Source: Merdivicinus sp050943495 (GTDB lineage: Bacteria; Bacillota; Clostridia; Oscillospirales; Ruminococcaceae). Taken from it: DNA of 64,000 nt. Below, one piece after another: positions 42,442 to 50,842 of the stretch (position 1 is its first letter; every line of letters begins with the position of its first letter). Made by a program: the position numbers and the translations under genes. The notes below the pieces were generated by a model, which saw only the letters and a list, made by a program, of their open reading frames with translations, did no database searches and was not told the DNA's origin. Location: contig JBMNPH010000006.1 in assembly GCA_050943495.1 (NCBI GenBank), positions 62,001 to 126,000 on the forward strand. Reading direction: 5' to 3'.

Positions 42442-43121
42442 CAGTCATTTCCCTCCTTTTTCTCCGCACAGTGGCTGGTGCAGGAAGCACATCCGCCCGG
42501 ACAGCCTTCGCAACCCATCTTCTTTTTGGAAATCTGATAATTGCTCAGCTTATTCACGATCGCAACCATCAAGCCGAATACCATAAATCCGCCTGCCGGG
42601 GTCGCGAAGAGCAGGATAGGCTCCAGCACGCCGAAGGTGAGGTCAATGCCGAACCAGCTTCCCATACCCAGAATTTCACGGACAGATCCAACCAGCAGCA
42701 GCGCCAGTGTAAAGCCAATACCCATTCCCAGTGCATCTGCAATGGAACGGCTGACGGTATTTTTGCTGGCAAATGCTTCCGCACGTCCGAGAATGATGCA
42801 GTTTACGGTAATCAGCGAGAGGAAAACGCCCAGCACGCTATATAGTTCCGGTACATAAACCTGCAAAAGAAAGCTGACTAAGGTAACGAACCCTGCGATA
42901 ATGACAATGTAGCAGGGCAACCGCACCTGCGACGGAATAATATTTTTCAGCAGGGAAATAACGATACAGGATCCCAACAGTACAAAGGTGGTGGCAATGC
43001 CCATGCCGAGCGCATTCACTGCCTGACTGGTCATGGCAAGGGTGGGGCAGGTGCCCAGCAGCATGACCAAAGTCGGGTTTTCCTTGATGATTCCCTTTAA
43101 AAATTCTTTTGTCCAGCTCAT
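42441..43121 (-). CDS. rnfE: Rnf complex subunit E (membrane)
   Basis: This 226-residue membrane protein is homologous to RnfA, with the matching segments NPTLVMLLGTCPTLAMTSQ and TVNCIILGRAEAFA and six hydrophobic helices. The C-terminal tail carries an unusual Cys-rich end (GCEGCPGGCASCTSHC) that could bind metal or an extra cluster; such tails occur in clostridial RnfE. It overlaps rnfG and rnfA at one-base to four-base junctions. Confidence 0.95.
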   Translation of the reverse strand: MSWTKEFLKGIIKENPTLVMLLGTCPTLAMTSQAVNALGMGIATTFVLLGSCIVISLLKNIIPSQVRLPCYIVIIAGFVTLVSFLLQVYVPELYSVLGVFLSLITVNCIILGRAEAFASKNTVSRSIADALGMGIGFTLALLLVGSVREILGMGSWFGIDLTFGVLEPILLFATPAGGFMVFGLMVAIVNKLSNYQISKKKMGCEGCPGGCASCTSHCAEKKEGND

Positions 43122-43669
43122 CAGCCCAATACCTCCCCGCTAAGTTCTTCAAAGAGTGCAAAGGCATGTTCTGCGCCTTTTTTGATGCCGGCGGAAGTTT
43201 TGGTTGCGCCGGAAATGGTATCGACGTTCAGGTTATCGGCGGTCTGTCCGGCATATTGCGCCAGATATTCGGTATCGCCGACAACGTTTTTGCCGATACC
43301 AGGCGTTTCATTATCCGAAATTACGGTCACGCCCTGTAAAATACCCTCTGTATTAAATCCGTACATAATTACCATTTTGGTGGAGTCATAACCCTTGACA
43401 TTCAGGACCAGCGCCATTCCGGCACCATTGGATGCCTTGTAGACAAACTTTAGATCCTTGTCATCGCTTTCGATTTCCACCTGTTCCAGTTTATCTGCTT
43501 CCGGCAGGGCAACGGTAGCATATTCTGCCAGTTTTTCGTCAGAATATCCGGCATTTGCCAGTTCTGCAACGCCCGCCAGATTGTAGGTAAGGGCCAGCAG
43601 TCCCGAAACGATGGCGCAAACCAGCACCAGAATGACGGTCGGGCGGATGAGATCCCAAGTTTTACGCAT
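43121..43669 (-). CDS. rnfG: Rnf complex subunit G (covalent FMN)
   Basis: A 182-residue protein with one N-terminal membrane helix (about 8-30) and an FMN-binding domain. The flavinylation site DTISGATKTSAG is present, with Thr156 in SGAT as the likely FMN attachment residue. FMN is transferred by an ApbE-type enzyme; an ApbE-like gene lies at the head of this operon. Overlaps rnfD by eight bases. Confidence 0.95.
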   Translation of the reverse strand: MRKTWDLIRPTVILVLVCAIVSGLLALTYNLAGVAELANAGYSDEKLAEYATVALPEADKLEQVEIESDDKDLKFVYKASNGAGMALVLNVKGYDSTKMVIMYGFNTEGILQGVTVISDNETPGIGKNVVGDTEYLAQYAGQTADNLNVDTISGATKTSAGIKKGAEHAFALFEELSGEVLG

Positions 43670-44603
43670 GTTTCTCCACCTTCTTTCCGCCCAGAGGCTT
43701 GTGGGTTGCGAGTTTGTCGATCTGCGGGGTGAGAATGTTCATCAGCAGAATGGCGAAGGAAACGCCTTCCGGATAGTTGCCGAACTGCCGGATGAGGACG
43801 GTCAGAAGGCCGGCACCCAGTCCGAAAACGGCTTTGCCCCAGTTAGTAGAGGGAGTGGTGGCATAGTCTGTTGCCATAAAGATGGCGCCGATCATCAGGC
43901 CGCCGGAGAGGATCTGATAAAAGGGATCGGCTCCCAGAATTCCACTGAATACAAAGACAGTGCCAATAAAGACCAGAGGGGTGATCGGCTTGATGACTTT
44001 GCGGATGACGAGATAGACGCCACCGATCAGCAGGGCTAGCGCACTAACTTCACCGATACAGCCGGCTTTGTCGCCGAGGAACATCTGGAGAAGGGTGGGA
44101 ACCTCTTCGCCGTTTGCCAGCTGGACAAGGGGAGTGGCAGTTGCTACTGCGTCCACGCCCGCATAATCAAACGGCTTGGTGTAGTTGGTCATGTAGCCGC
44201 CGAAGGATGCCAGCAGAATCACGCGGGCTGCAATAGCGGGGTTGGCAAAATTCTGGCCGATGCCGCCGAAGAGCTGTTTGGCGACCGCAATTGCAATAAA
44301 GCAGCCGAATACCGCCACCCAGAGCGGGATGGTGACCGGCAGGTTCATGGCGAGCAGAAGGCCGGTTACAACGGCGCTCAGGTCGGTGATTGTCTGTTCC
44401 TTTTTCATGAGGCGGCGGCACAGGTACTCGATCAGTACGCAGGACAGCACGCAGACGGCTGAAATGAGAAATGCCCGCCAGCCGAAAATAATGACCGATG
44501 CGATCAGTGCGGGACAGAGGGCGATGATGACGTCCAGCATGATGTTTTGGGTCGTGCGATCGCTCCGGATATGGGGCGATGGGGATACAATGAATGCGTT
44601 CAT
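43662..44603 (-). CDS. rnfD: Rnf complex subunit D (membrane, covalent FMN)
   Basis: The 313-residue membrane protein has about ten hydrophobic segments and the second flavinylation-type motif in FMATDYATTPST, where a Thr carries FMN. RnfD is related to NqrB and is a core part of the ion-pumping path. The N-terminal SPSPHIRSDRTTQNIMLDV is typical. It follows rnfC by 24 bases. Confidence 0.96.
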   Translation of the reverse strand: MNAFIVSPSPHIRSDRTTQNIMLDVIIALCPALIASVIIFGWRAFLISAVCVLSCVLIEYLCRRLMKKEQTITDLSAVVTGLLLAMNLPVTIPLWVAVFGCFIAIAVAKQLFGGIGQNFANPAIAARVILLASFGGYMTNYTKPFDYAGVDAVATATPLVQLANGEEVPTLLQMFLGDKAGCIGEVSALALLIGGVYLVIRKVIKPITPLVFIGTVFVFSGILGADPFYQILSGGLMIGAIFMATDYATTPSTNWGKAVFGLGAGLLTVLIRQFGNYPEGVSFAILLMNILTPQIDKLATHKPLGGKKVEKHA

Positions 44604-44627
44604 GTTGTCAGTTCTCTCCTTACTCCG

Positions 44628-45914
44628 CTATTTTTTACGCTTGAGCAGCGCTTTGGCAAGCTGGTTTTTCTGGGCAAGATTGCGTTTGGCCGGGCAGACA
44701 TAGGTGCAGCTTCCGCAGTTGATGCACAAGCCGACTTTCAGCGTTTCGAGCTGCTCGGTATCCTGCTGGTCGAATGCCTTTTCAAGCGCCGCGGGCATGA
44801 GGTTCATGGGGCAGACGTCAATGCAGCGCCCGCAGCGGATGCAGGCAGTTGTTTTGGGCGGGGCGGCATGCTTTTCATCCAGCACCAGAATGGCGTTGTT
44901 GTTTTTGATGACGGGAGTTTCCAGCGTATCGAGCGCCGTACCCATCATGGGGCCGCCCATCAGAGCTTTGCGGACCTTCTGGGTATCCACACCCGCGAAG
45001 GCGAGCAGATCCGAGATCATGGTGCCGATCGGAACCCGGACATTCATCGGTTTCTGTACCAGATCGCCGTCCACGGTGACACGCTTGTGAGTCAGAGGCA
45101 TTCCGGTTGTGAGGAAGCGGTGAAGATTTGCCACAGTGGTAACATTCATGACAATGACACCTTTGTCGGCGGGGATTTCACCCTCCTCGATGATGCGGCC
45201 TGTCGTATTGTAGATCAGAACTTTTTCTGCGCCCTGCGGGTAAATGCTCCGAAGAGCCTCTACATGAATGGAAGTACCGGCTGTTTTTTTATTGAGCAGG
45301 GCAATGGCTTCCGGCTTGTTGTCCTCGATACCGATAAAGGCCTTGGAAATATTCAAACATTTCATGACGGTCTGAATACCGCCGATGATGTCATCCGGAT
45401 TTTCCAGCATTTCGCGATAGTCCGAAGTGATGTATGGTTCACATTCCGCTGCATTGATGACGAGTGCGTCCACACGGTCGACATCCTTGTAGGCCAGCTT
45501 GATGTGGGTGGGAAATCCTGCCCCGCCTAGACCGGCGATACCTGCTTCCCGTGCCGCATCCACTAGTTCCTGCTGGGTGGAGACGGTGCGGGGAGTGCCT
45601 TCAATTGCGCGTTGTTCGCCATCCGTTTCAATTACGACCCGCTTGACGATAGAACCCATCGAAGTGACATAGTCTTCGATCGCTTTGACCTTACCCGATA
45701 CCGAGCTGTGAATCGGCACCGAGAAAGCTTGATCGCTGCTGCCGATCAGCTGGCCGACGAGCACTTCATCGCCCGGCTTGACTGTGGGAACGCAGGGGGC
45801 ACCCATGTGCTGCACCATCGGAATGCGGACAGTTGCGGGGACGGGCATATCGACCGTCTGGGCATCCTGCGAATTCTTGTAATGGAGCAGTTTGAGTCCA
45901 TTCAGTTTGAGCAT
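44628..45914 (-). CDS. rnfC: Rnf complex subunit C (NADH-binding)
   Basis: A 428-residue soluble subunit that binds FMN and NAD(H). It shows the Gly-rich GLGGAGFPTHIKL motif (near residue 125) and two ferredoxin motifs near the C terminus (CIRCGRCIDVCP and CINCGSCTYVCP). It is the site of NAD+ reduction. It begins right after the Gx-type membrane gene, one base from its stop. Gene order rnfC-D-G-E-A-B is the usual clostridial order. Confidence 0.96.
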   Translation of the reverse strand: MLKLNGLKLLHYKNSQDAQTVDMPVPATVRIPMVQHMGAPCVPTVKPGDEVLVGQLIGSSDQAFSVPIHSSVSGKVKAIEDYVTSMGSIVKRVVIETDGEQRAIEGTPRTVSTQQELVDAAREAGIAGLGGAGFPTHIKLAYKDVDRVDALVINAAECEPYITSDYREMLENPDDIIGGIQTVMKCLNISKAFIGIEDNKPEAIALLNKKTAGTSIHVEALRSIYPQGAEKVLIYNTTGRIIEEGEIPADKGVIVMNVTTVANLHRFLTTGMPLTHKRVTVDGDLVQKPMNVRVPIGTMISDLLAFAGVDTQKVRKALMGGPMMGTALDTLETPVIKNNNAILVLDEKHAAPPKTTACIRCGRCIDVCPMNLMPAALEKAFDQQDTEQLETLKVGLCINCGSCTYVCPAKRNLAQKNQLAKALLKRKK

Positions 45915-46481
45915 TTACGATTCATCCTTTCCGGAAGGTAATTGTTTTCCCCCTGCGGCGGAAATCCTGCGAAGAGCGGGCAAGACCGTGCGCAGAAGAA
46001 TTGCCGTGACGCATCCCATCAGGACGCCGGCGATCAATAAAACCGGCAGGCTGTAAAAAACCGCCGTGTTTTTCAAAAGTAGGGAGGCCATCAGTAGTTG
46101 GCCGATATTATGGGAGACTGCTCCCGGTATACTGACATAAAAATACCGGCTTTTGCCGGGAATGGTGCATCTGATTGCCAGCATCATCACCAGAAGGGAA
46201 AGCATGCCGCCGCAGAAACTCATAGCGCCTGCGGAGACACCGCGCGTCAGCAGCACAAAGCCGGATTTCAGTACGGCAATGACCGCCGCTTCCTTTCTGC
46301 CCAGATAAAACAGACAGTACGCTACCACAATATTGGACAATCCCAGTTTGACGCCGGGCGGCATCATCGGAAGAGCGGGAATGAGATTTTCCGCAAAATT
46401 CAGGGCGGCTGCCAGTGCCATCAGTAATCCCATCGAAGCGAGGGAACGAGCGGAGAAATGTTTTTTATTCGGCAACGGCAT
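45915..46481 (-). CDS. Gx transporter family/heptaprenyl diphosphate synthase component I-like membrane protein
   Basis: The 188-residue protein has about five hydrophobic helices and the family segments GLLMALAAALNFAENLIP, PGVKLGLSNIVVAY and RGVSAGAMSFCGG. It belongs to the Hpre_diP_synt_I/Gx family, ECF-S-like membrane proteins often found in operons with Rnf and NusG-II proteins. The role there is not known; a link to quinone or flavin supply is a guess. The frame is open to 46514; the ATG at 46481 or the TTG at 46475 after GAGGTGG are the most likely starts. Confidence 0.8.
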   Translation of the reverse strand: MPLPNKKHFSARSLASMGLLMALAAALNFAENLIPALPMMPPGVKLGLSNIVVAYCLFYLGRKEAAVIAVLKSGFVLLTRGVSAGAMSFCGGMLSLLVMMLAIRCTIPGKSRYFYVSIPGAVSHNIGQLLMASLLLKNTAVFYSLPVLLIAGVLMGCVTAILLRTVLPALRRISAAGGKQLPSGKDES

Positions 46482-46842
46482 CCACCTCGCCTTCCGGCCC
46501 TCCGATAATGACAACGATGGTTTCCCGCGGCAGACAGGCGGCAGTTTCCCCGATTTTGGAAAGAAACCCCTCTTTTTCGCAGATCTTGTCCGGGCAATCG
46601 GCCTCGATAAAGCGGATGGCGCCGTCTTTCACCTCAAAACGAATGGAAGAATTACATTCCAACCCGAAAGTGCCATCTTCTTCCAGTGAAACATATTGGA
46701 CAGAATCAGCAGATTCGATTTTGGCCCAACTTCCCTTGGGACGGGAATTTTGGCGGGCAATCCATATAATACAGGCAACAAGCAGAAACGCAATTCCGAT
46801 CCACCAATACCAAGATTGTTTTCCAATTTGTATTTTTTTCAA
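46465..46842 (-). CDS. NusG domain II-containing membrane protein
   Basis: A 125-residue protein with one N-terminal membrane segment (about 11-29) and an extracytoplasmic NusG-II-like (DUF1312) domain, shown by DGAIRFIEADCPDKICEKEGFLSKIG split around the conserved CPDKxC. Such proteins sit beside Gx and ApbE genes in Rnf operons. The two Cys may be redox active. It overlaps the ApbE-like gene by four bases. Confidence 0.82.
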   Translation of the reverse strand: MKKIQIGKQSWYWWIGIAFLLVACIIWIARQNSRPKGSWAKIESADSVQYVSLEEDGTFGLECNSSIRFEVKDGAIRFIEADCPDKICEKEGFLSKIGETAACLPRETIVVIIGGPEGEVDAVAE

Positions 46843-47864
46843 TCGTTTTCTCCTTCCGTATTATTTTGCGTGGAGAAATCCGAGGGTTTCAGGATCTTGT
46901 CCTGTAATTTATCCGTAGCAGTGATTTCACCATTGGAATAAATTAAAAGAATGTCGCAGTTTTGCCCGTCGGCGGAGGCTTGTTCCGGTGTCATTTTACC
47001 GCAGAACAGAAGCTTTGCGGCCCATTCTGCATAAACCGGATCCTCGCAGAAGACAATTGCGGACTGGATTTCCGTTTCAGCCGGATATCCGGTCGAAAGG
47101 TCAAAAACCGGTCCGGATTCAATTACGGCTGCTCGGGTTTCATTGGAGACAGAAGCCAGAACAGAGCTATCCGATCCGGTGATTTCAAGATTGTTCGGAA
47201 TACCATCCGGACTTTGTCCTACAGAAATTTGAATATTGCCGAAACTTGCCCGGATGCCTTCGATTTCCTGCGTCTGACATTTTGCAAGGATTTCTTTGGC
47301 GGCGAATCCGCATACAAACGGTTCCATTTCAATCGCATATCCGGGGCGCGGAAGAAAAATCGTTTGAGCATCGGCATCCAGAAGCACTTGGCTATCGTCT
47401 ATAAGACTGAGGGCGCTGCCGATTTCATTGGGGGCAGGCTCTCCTTTTTCCCAAAGAGCAGAAAGCGGCGCCACAGTCAAAGCATAAGAACCATCGGACT
47501 GGCTGACAAGTTCAAATGCCTGCTCAATAAGTGCATATTGAGAATCGGTCAGAGAAGTCGGCTGGATTCCCGCATCGTTTTGAATTTGCCGCAGAATAGA
47601 TTCCGGCTGTGACGAAGACCATTCCTGATCCAACTTCTGCAAATCCGAAGAAATTTCCTCAAGAAATGATTCTGCATCAGGACCAGACACCTCAAAAACT
47701 GCCGGTTGATTTAAAAATGTAAATTCCGCAGTGTATAAAATCGGTTGAGAAACTGGATGGGAAGCGGCTTGCTGCTGTGCCTCTTTTTTCTGTCCAGCCA
47801 GCCAGAGGAAAACAGCGGCCGCTATCAAAACAACTGCCAGCAGAAGAATACGAAGCTGTTTGAT
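46839..47864 (-). CDS. ApbE-like FAD:protein FMN transferase, divergent, with non-standard start
   Basis: About 341 residues if started at the ATC at 47864. It has an N-terminal hydrophobic anchor (about 5-22) and an ApbE-like fold: SDLQKLDQEWSSSQPES, the AIEMEPFVCGFAAKEIL stretch in place of the usual GGIAKGYA, and FDLSTGYP in place of the usual HIIDPxTG. ApbE enzymes attach FMN to RnfG and RnfD, which fits its place in the operon, but several key residues differ. AGGAGG lies seven bases before the ATC, and an in-frame stop lies just upstream, so no ATG, GTG or TTG start has that ribosome site; the first TTG (47828) is inside the anchor. Confidence 0.7.
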   Translation of the reverse strand: MKQLRILLLAVVLIAAAVFLWLAGQKKEAQQQAASHPVSQPILYTAEFTFLNQPAVFEVSGPDAESFLEEISSDLQKLDQEWSSSQPESILRQIQNDAGIQPTSLTDSQYALIEQAFELVSQSDGSYALTVAPLSALWEKGEPAPNEIGSALSLIDDSQVLLDADAQTIFLPRPGYAIEMEPFVCGFAAKEILAKCQTQEIEGIRASFGNIQISVGQSPDGIPNNLEITGSDSSVLASVSNETRAAVIESGPVFDLSTGYPAETEIQSAIVFCEDPVYAEWAAKLLFCGKMTPEQASADGQNCDILLIYSNGEITATDKLQDKILKPSDFSTQNNTEGEND

Positions 47865-47932
47865 GGAAATGCCTCCTATTTGTTATAAAATTCACAATAA
47901 ATCTAATTTATGAACATACTTCCATAATTATC

Positions 47933-47961
47933 ATCATAGATGTTTTTGACAAAAAAGTCAA
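47933..47961 (-). promoter_or_regulatory. Sigma-A promoter of the apbE-rnf operon
   Basis: On the minus strand TTGACT (47961-47956) and TATGAT (47938-47933) are 17 bases apart, about 70 bases before the proposed ApbE-like start. Confidence 0.78.
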
Positions 47962-47989
47962 GAGGAAATCAGGTTTTCCAATTAAAAAA

Positions 47990-48013
47990 CCGCCTGCCTT
48001 AATTGGCAGGCGG
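47990..48013 (-). terminator. Terminator after the acetyltransferase
   Basis: A 9-bp GC-rich stem (47990-47998 with 48005-48013) whose loop holds the stop codon of the acetyltransferase; a U run follows on the minus strand. Confidence 0.85.
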
Positions 48014-48565
48014 AAGAAAGGAAACCTGTTTTTGATAAAGATCCGGTGTGAGCAGATGCCGGTAACAGGCGTCCAACTGAGCGGGCAAATCATTTGGGGA
48101 AACTTGTCCTCCAAGCGCTAGAATTTGATAGTGTACGCCAAAAATAATGCTGTCCATTGAAGCGCGGACAGCGCCGCAGCGTTGATAAAAAGCAATTCGA
48201 CGCGCTGCAATTTCAGGATCAGGCGCACCTGCCGGATGTTCTGCTTCCAGCAGAACGTCCAGATTTTGAACAGCATAATATTCGGTCATCTCGAGCAGAA
48301 GCATACTGCCGAGGCCCTGGCCGCGTCCGTGCGGACAAACGGCAAAATAATCCAGAAGCACTGTTTTCAGTCCGGGCAACTCTACAATACAGGCATAAGC
48401 AGCCAGTTTCTGTCCGTCAAACCAGCCAAAACAGTGGTAAATTTTTCGCTGCATGAGAGTTAAGACGGTTTGCAAAGGTTTGCGTTCCGCGTCTGGAAAA
48501 TCCCGCATCATATGCAGAGAGTAGATTTCTTTCATATCCTTCTCAGTCAAAATTTTACGAATCAT
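47999..48565 (-). CDS. GNAT family N-acetyltransferase
   Basis: A 188-residue protein with the acetyl-CoA motif VCPHGRGQGLGSMLL (near residue 85-100) and the later RRIAFYQRCGAV segment. The acceptor is unknown. Of the in-frame ATGs, 48565 has GGAG at the best spacing. It overlaps the YfjL-like gene by 11 bases and ends the minus-strand unit that starts with the ECF sigma factor. Confidence 0.85.
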   Translation of the reverse strand: MIRKILTEKDMKEIYSLHMMRDFPDAERKPLQTVLTLMQRKIYHCFGWFDGQKLAAYACIVELPGLKTVLLDYFAVCPHGRGQGLGSMLLLEMTEYYAVQNLDVLLEAEHPAGAPDPEIAARRIAFYQRCGAVRASMDSIIFGVHYQILALGGQVSPNDLPAQLDACYRHLLTPDLYQKQVSFLPPAN

Positions 48566-49319
48566 TTTTTTCATTCTCCTGCTGCCAGTCATGGTAAAAT
48601 TTTTCTAGTTGATTTGGAAGATCCTCCTTTTCTATCTTGGATGAAGGATATTCAAATATACTGAGCCCCTCCCCCATCCATTCCTCATTTTCACCGAGCG
48701 GGAGGCGTAGGGAAAGAGAATACTGCAGTACTGGGATTCCGTTTCGACGCATAATTTCATCCAGAATGAGAAGCGATTCCGCCATTTTGTTCCAATCTGG
48801 TTCTGGTTCTACAATCCAGACTACGATATTTCCACCAGGAATTTCATTCATTGAAAACGGCATATCCAGTTCTAGTTCCGGCCATGCCTCCAGCATCTGC
48901 AAATCGCCATAGCAGAGTTCAATTTCATATGGAAATTCACGTTCTACCGCTTCCGTCACTGCGCGATCGTATGCTTCTGAAAAACGGCGAAGCGTACTGT
49001 TTTTTTCTTCCACTTCATAGGAATAGTTGTCGTATTGGACGTCTCCTCCTTCCCAAAAAACCGAAAAAATCGTGTCAGGGCTTTCCGGATCCGTGACGGA
49101 AGCATAGTAACCACCGGTTTTAAAACTGTAACGCGGACGGTCAATTATGAAATTTCGGTCCGGATAAGTTTCTTCGACGTAGGCGCGGATGTCAATTTTT
49201 GCCCAGATCATAGAGATAGGATTGCCGCGCAGGGCAGATGTGATTAGGAGAAGCAGGGCAATGAGCGCAAAGGCAGAGAGTGCCGACAGAATTTTAAGAA
49301 TGCGTTTTTTTGTCGTCAT
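48555..49319 (-). CDS. YfjL-like membrane-anchored protein
   Basis: The 254-residue protein has one N-terminal membrane segment (about 10-30) and an extracytoplasmic domain with the repeated ARRAY-like YVEETYPDRNFIIDRPRYSFKTGG opening (split here by its turn), which I associate with the YfjL-like family. The role of that family is not known. It follows the anti-sigma gene with a 26-base overlap, so it may be part of the same cell-envelope response. Confidence 0.65.
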   Translation of the reverse strand: MTTKKRILKILSALSAFALIALLLLITSALRGNPISMIWAKIDIRAYVEETYPDRNFIIDRPRYSFKTGGYYASVTDPESPDTIFSVFWEGGDVQYDNYSYEVEEKNSTLRRFSEAYDRAVTEAVEREFPYEIELCYGDLQMLEAWPELELDMPFSMNEIPGGNIVVWIVEPEPDWNKMAESLLILDEIMRRNGIPVLQYSLSLRLPLGENEEWMGEGLSIFEYPSSKIEKEDLPNQLEKFYHDWQQENEKNDS

Positions 49320-49854
49320 GAAAATCCTCCTTTCGGAAGGCGAACTTCAACAGGGCGGCAATTAGGATTCCGATGCAGGATAGGACCGCATATATCAGGG
49401 CAAACGGAAGATGTGCGATAAAAATACCGTTCTGTATCCCTTCTGTCAAAAGGGACGCTGCCGTCTGCCAGAGGTAGGAGAGACCGGCAACTGCCAATGG
49501 GATAATCCAACATTTTTTTCGAAAGAGGCAGTATCCAGCAGCACCTGCCCCCGGCATCAGGAGAAAATTGTAAAACATTTCTGCTGAATACCCGATCAAT
49601 ACGCCGCATAGGCATCCAATCAGCAAAAAGCTTCCAGCCCATACCAAGAGATGGGCTTTGAGTCGACGCAGAGGGTTGGAAAAATCCGACTGTTTCGGGG
49701 CAATGCTCGGATTTCCACTTGCAAAATCCCGACATTCCGGGCAGTTGCGGAGATGTTCTTCCACCAGTACGGTACTTTCCTCACTGGCGATACCGTCCTC
49801 TACCAGCGGCAACAGATCCCGACATACACCGCATCCAATCTCATTTTTCATCAT
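49294..49854 (-). CDS. Anti-sigma factor with zinc-finger (zf-HC2) domain
   Basis: The 186-residue protein has an N-terminal zinc-binding anti-sigma domain with HLRNCPEC (HxxxCxxC, residues about 33-40) and about four hydrophobic segments after residue 65. It should hold the adjacent ECF sigma factor at the membrane. The ATGATG start at 49854 overlaps the sigma stop by four bases, a common arrangement for such pairs. Confidence 0.88.
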   Translation of the reverse strand: MMKNEIGCGVCRDLLPLVEDGIASEESTVLVEEHLRNCPECRDFASGNPSIAPKQSDFSNPLRRLKAHLLVWAGSFLLIGCLCGVLIGYSAEMFYNFLLMPGAGAAGYCLFRKKCWIIPLAVAGLSYLWQTAASLLTEGIQNGIFIAHLPFALIYAVLSCIGILIAALLKFAFRKEDFHDDKKTHS

Positions 49855-50342
49855 AATCCCTCCTTTTCCAGCGTTTGAAGCAGCCATTTTCGGGCACGGC
49901 ATTCAAGTACGCGGGCTGAATTTTCTCGGATCTCAATTTTTACTGCAATTTCCCGATAAGAATATCCTTCTGCCCGCAGTAGGATAATTTTTTTGGAACG
50001 TTCATCCATTTGGTTTAGTAGGATTTTCACTCGCTCAAGCCGGAGACGGATGTCGGTTTGTTCTTCCGGATAATCGGTCAGATAAAGGGCAAGTAATTCG
50101 TCTTCCACAGGAATTTCGCGTTTTGATTCTCTGCGGAGATTGCGTAGCCAAACACGGCGTGCAATCCCACACAGCCAGATTTCCGGCGGACTCTGCTGTC
50201 GATATCCGGGCAGAGCACGGATTGCCTGCAAAAAGGTTTCAGCCAGCAGTTCCTCTGCTAAGACGGGATCCCGCGTCTGACGAAGCAGATATCGATAGAG
50301 ATCTTCTTTATAGGTGCGGTAAAATATTTCGATCAAATCCAC
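49851..50342 (-). CDS. ECF-type RNA polymerase sigma factor
   Basis: A 163-residue sigma-70 family protein with region 2 (about 5-65; DPVLAEELLAETFLQAIRAL) and region 4 (about 110-158; MDERSKKIILLRAEGYSYREIA). It starts with GTG after GGAGGG. A TGTAAC element lies about 50 bases upstream on the minus strand (50396-50391) and could be part of an autoregulated promoter, but a matching -10 is not clear. Confidence 0.93.
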   Translation of the reverse strand: MDLIEIFYRTYKEDLYRYLLRQTRDPVLAEELLAETFLQAIRALPGYRQQSPPEIWLCGIARRVWLRNLRRESKREIPVEDELLALYLTDYPEEQTDIRLRLERVKILLNQMDERSKKIILLRAEGYSYREIAVKIEIRENSARVLECRARKWLLQTLEKEGL

Positions 50343-50406
50343 GGAATCCCTCCTTTCGTTCTGTTAATAAGTGCCGCCGGAAGGAAAGATGTTACAAAGA
50401 AAATTA

Positions 50407-50432
50407 AAACCGCCTGTTTTAGCAGGCGGTTT
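50407..50432 (-). terminator. Terminator after the PH-domain gene
   Basis: A 10-bp stem (50407-50416 with 50423-50432) and a U-rich tail on the minus strand, six bases before the PH-domain stop. Confidence 0.8.
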
Positions 50433-50437
50433 GTGGC

Positions 50438-50842
50438 TTATTCTTCGACATCTTCTGAAAAGTCATGGTCACAGTCATGCTCATCGGAATAAAATTCCTT
50501 CCCTACGACCTGCTTTTTATTTCGCGCCTGTTCAATCAGGTTGGAGAGCATGCGATTGACTTTGTCCGGATTTTTGATGTTTTTCAGATGGATTTCACCG
50601 GAGATATCGACTTTGGTGTAGAGGGTGATGCTGCCCGTCCCGAAGATCCGCTGAGCAAGGGAACGAGTCATCGAAATATCCACCACACGATATAATAAAA
50701 CTTCATCATGCTTGGTGTTCAGCAGTCCGATATCCAGATACAGCCGGCTCTGGTCGAGCGTATAGCGGGTGAAACTCCATGGGAACCACATGAAATGCTT
50801 CCGGTCCTTCCATAAAATGGGAAATTCCTCTTCAATATTCAT
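50438..50842 (-). CDS. Bacterial PH domain-containing protein
   Basis: The 134-residue protein has the bPH_2 pattern of seven strands and one helix (FPWSFTRYTLDQSRLYLDIG split at the turn; EVLLYRVVDISMTRSLAQRIFGTGSI; NPDKVNRMLSNLIEQAR). No membrane segment is present. The C-terminal end is rich in Asp and His (HDCDHDFSED), perhaps metal-binding. AGGAG precedes the ATG, which overlaps the previous stop as TCATG. Role unknown. Confidence 0.8.
   Translation of the reverse strand: MNIEEEFPILWKDRKHFMWFPWSFTRYTLDQSRLYLDIGLLNTKHDEVLLYRVVDISMTRSLAQRIFGTGSITLYTKVDISGEIHLKNIKNPDKVNRMLSNLIEQARNKKQVVGKEFYSDEHDCDHDFSEDVEE

Noticed and set aside
44547..45530. A 327-codon plus-strand frame opposite rnfC
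   Set aside because: rnfC is certain from its Fe-S and Gly-rich motifs; the opposite frame shows no domain.
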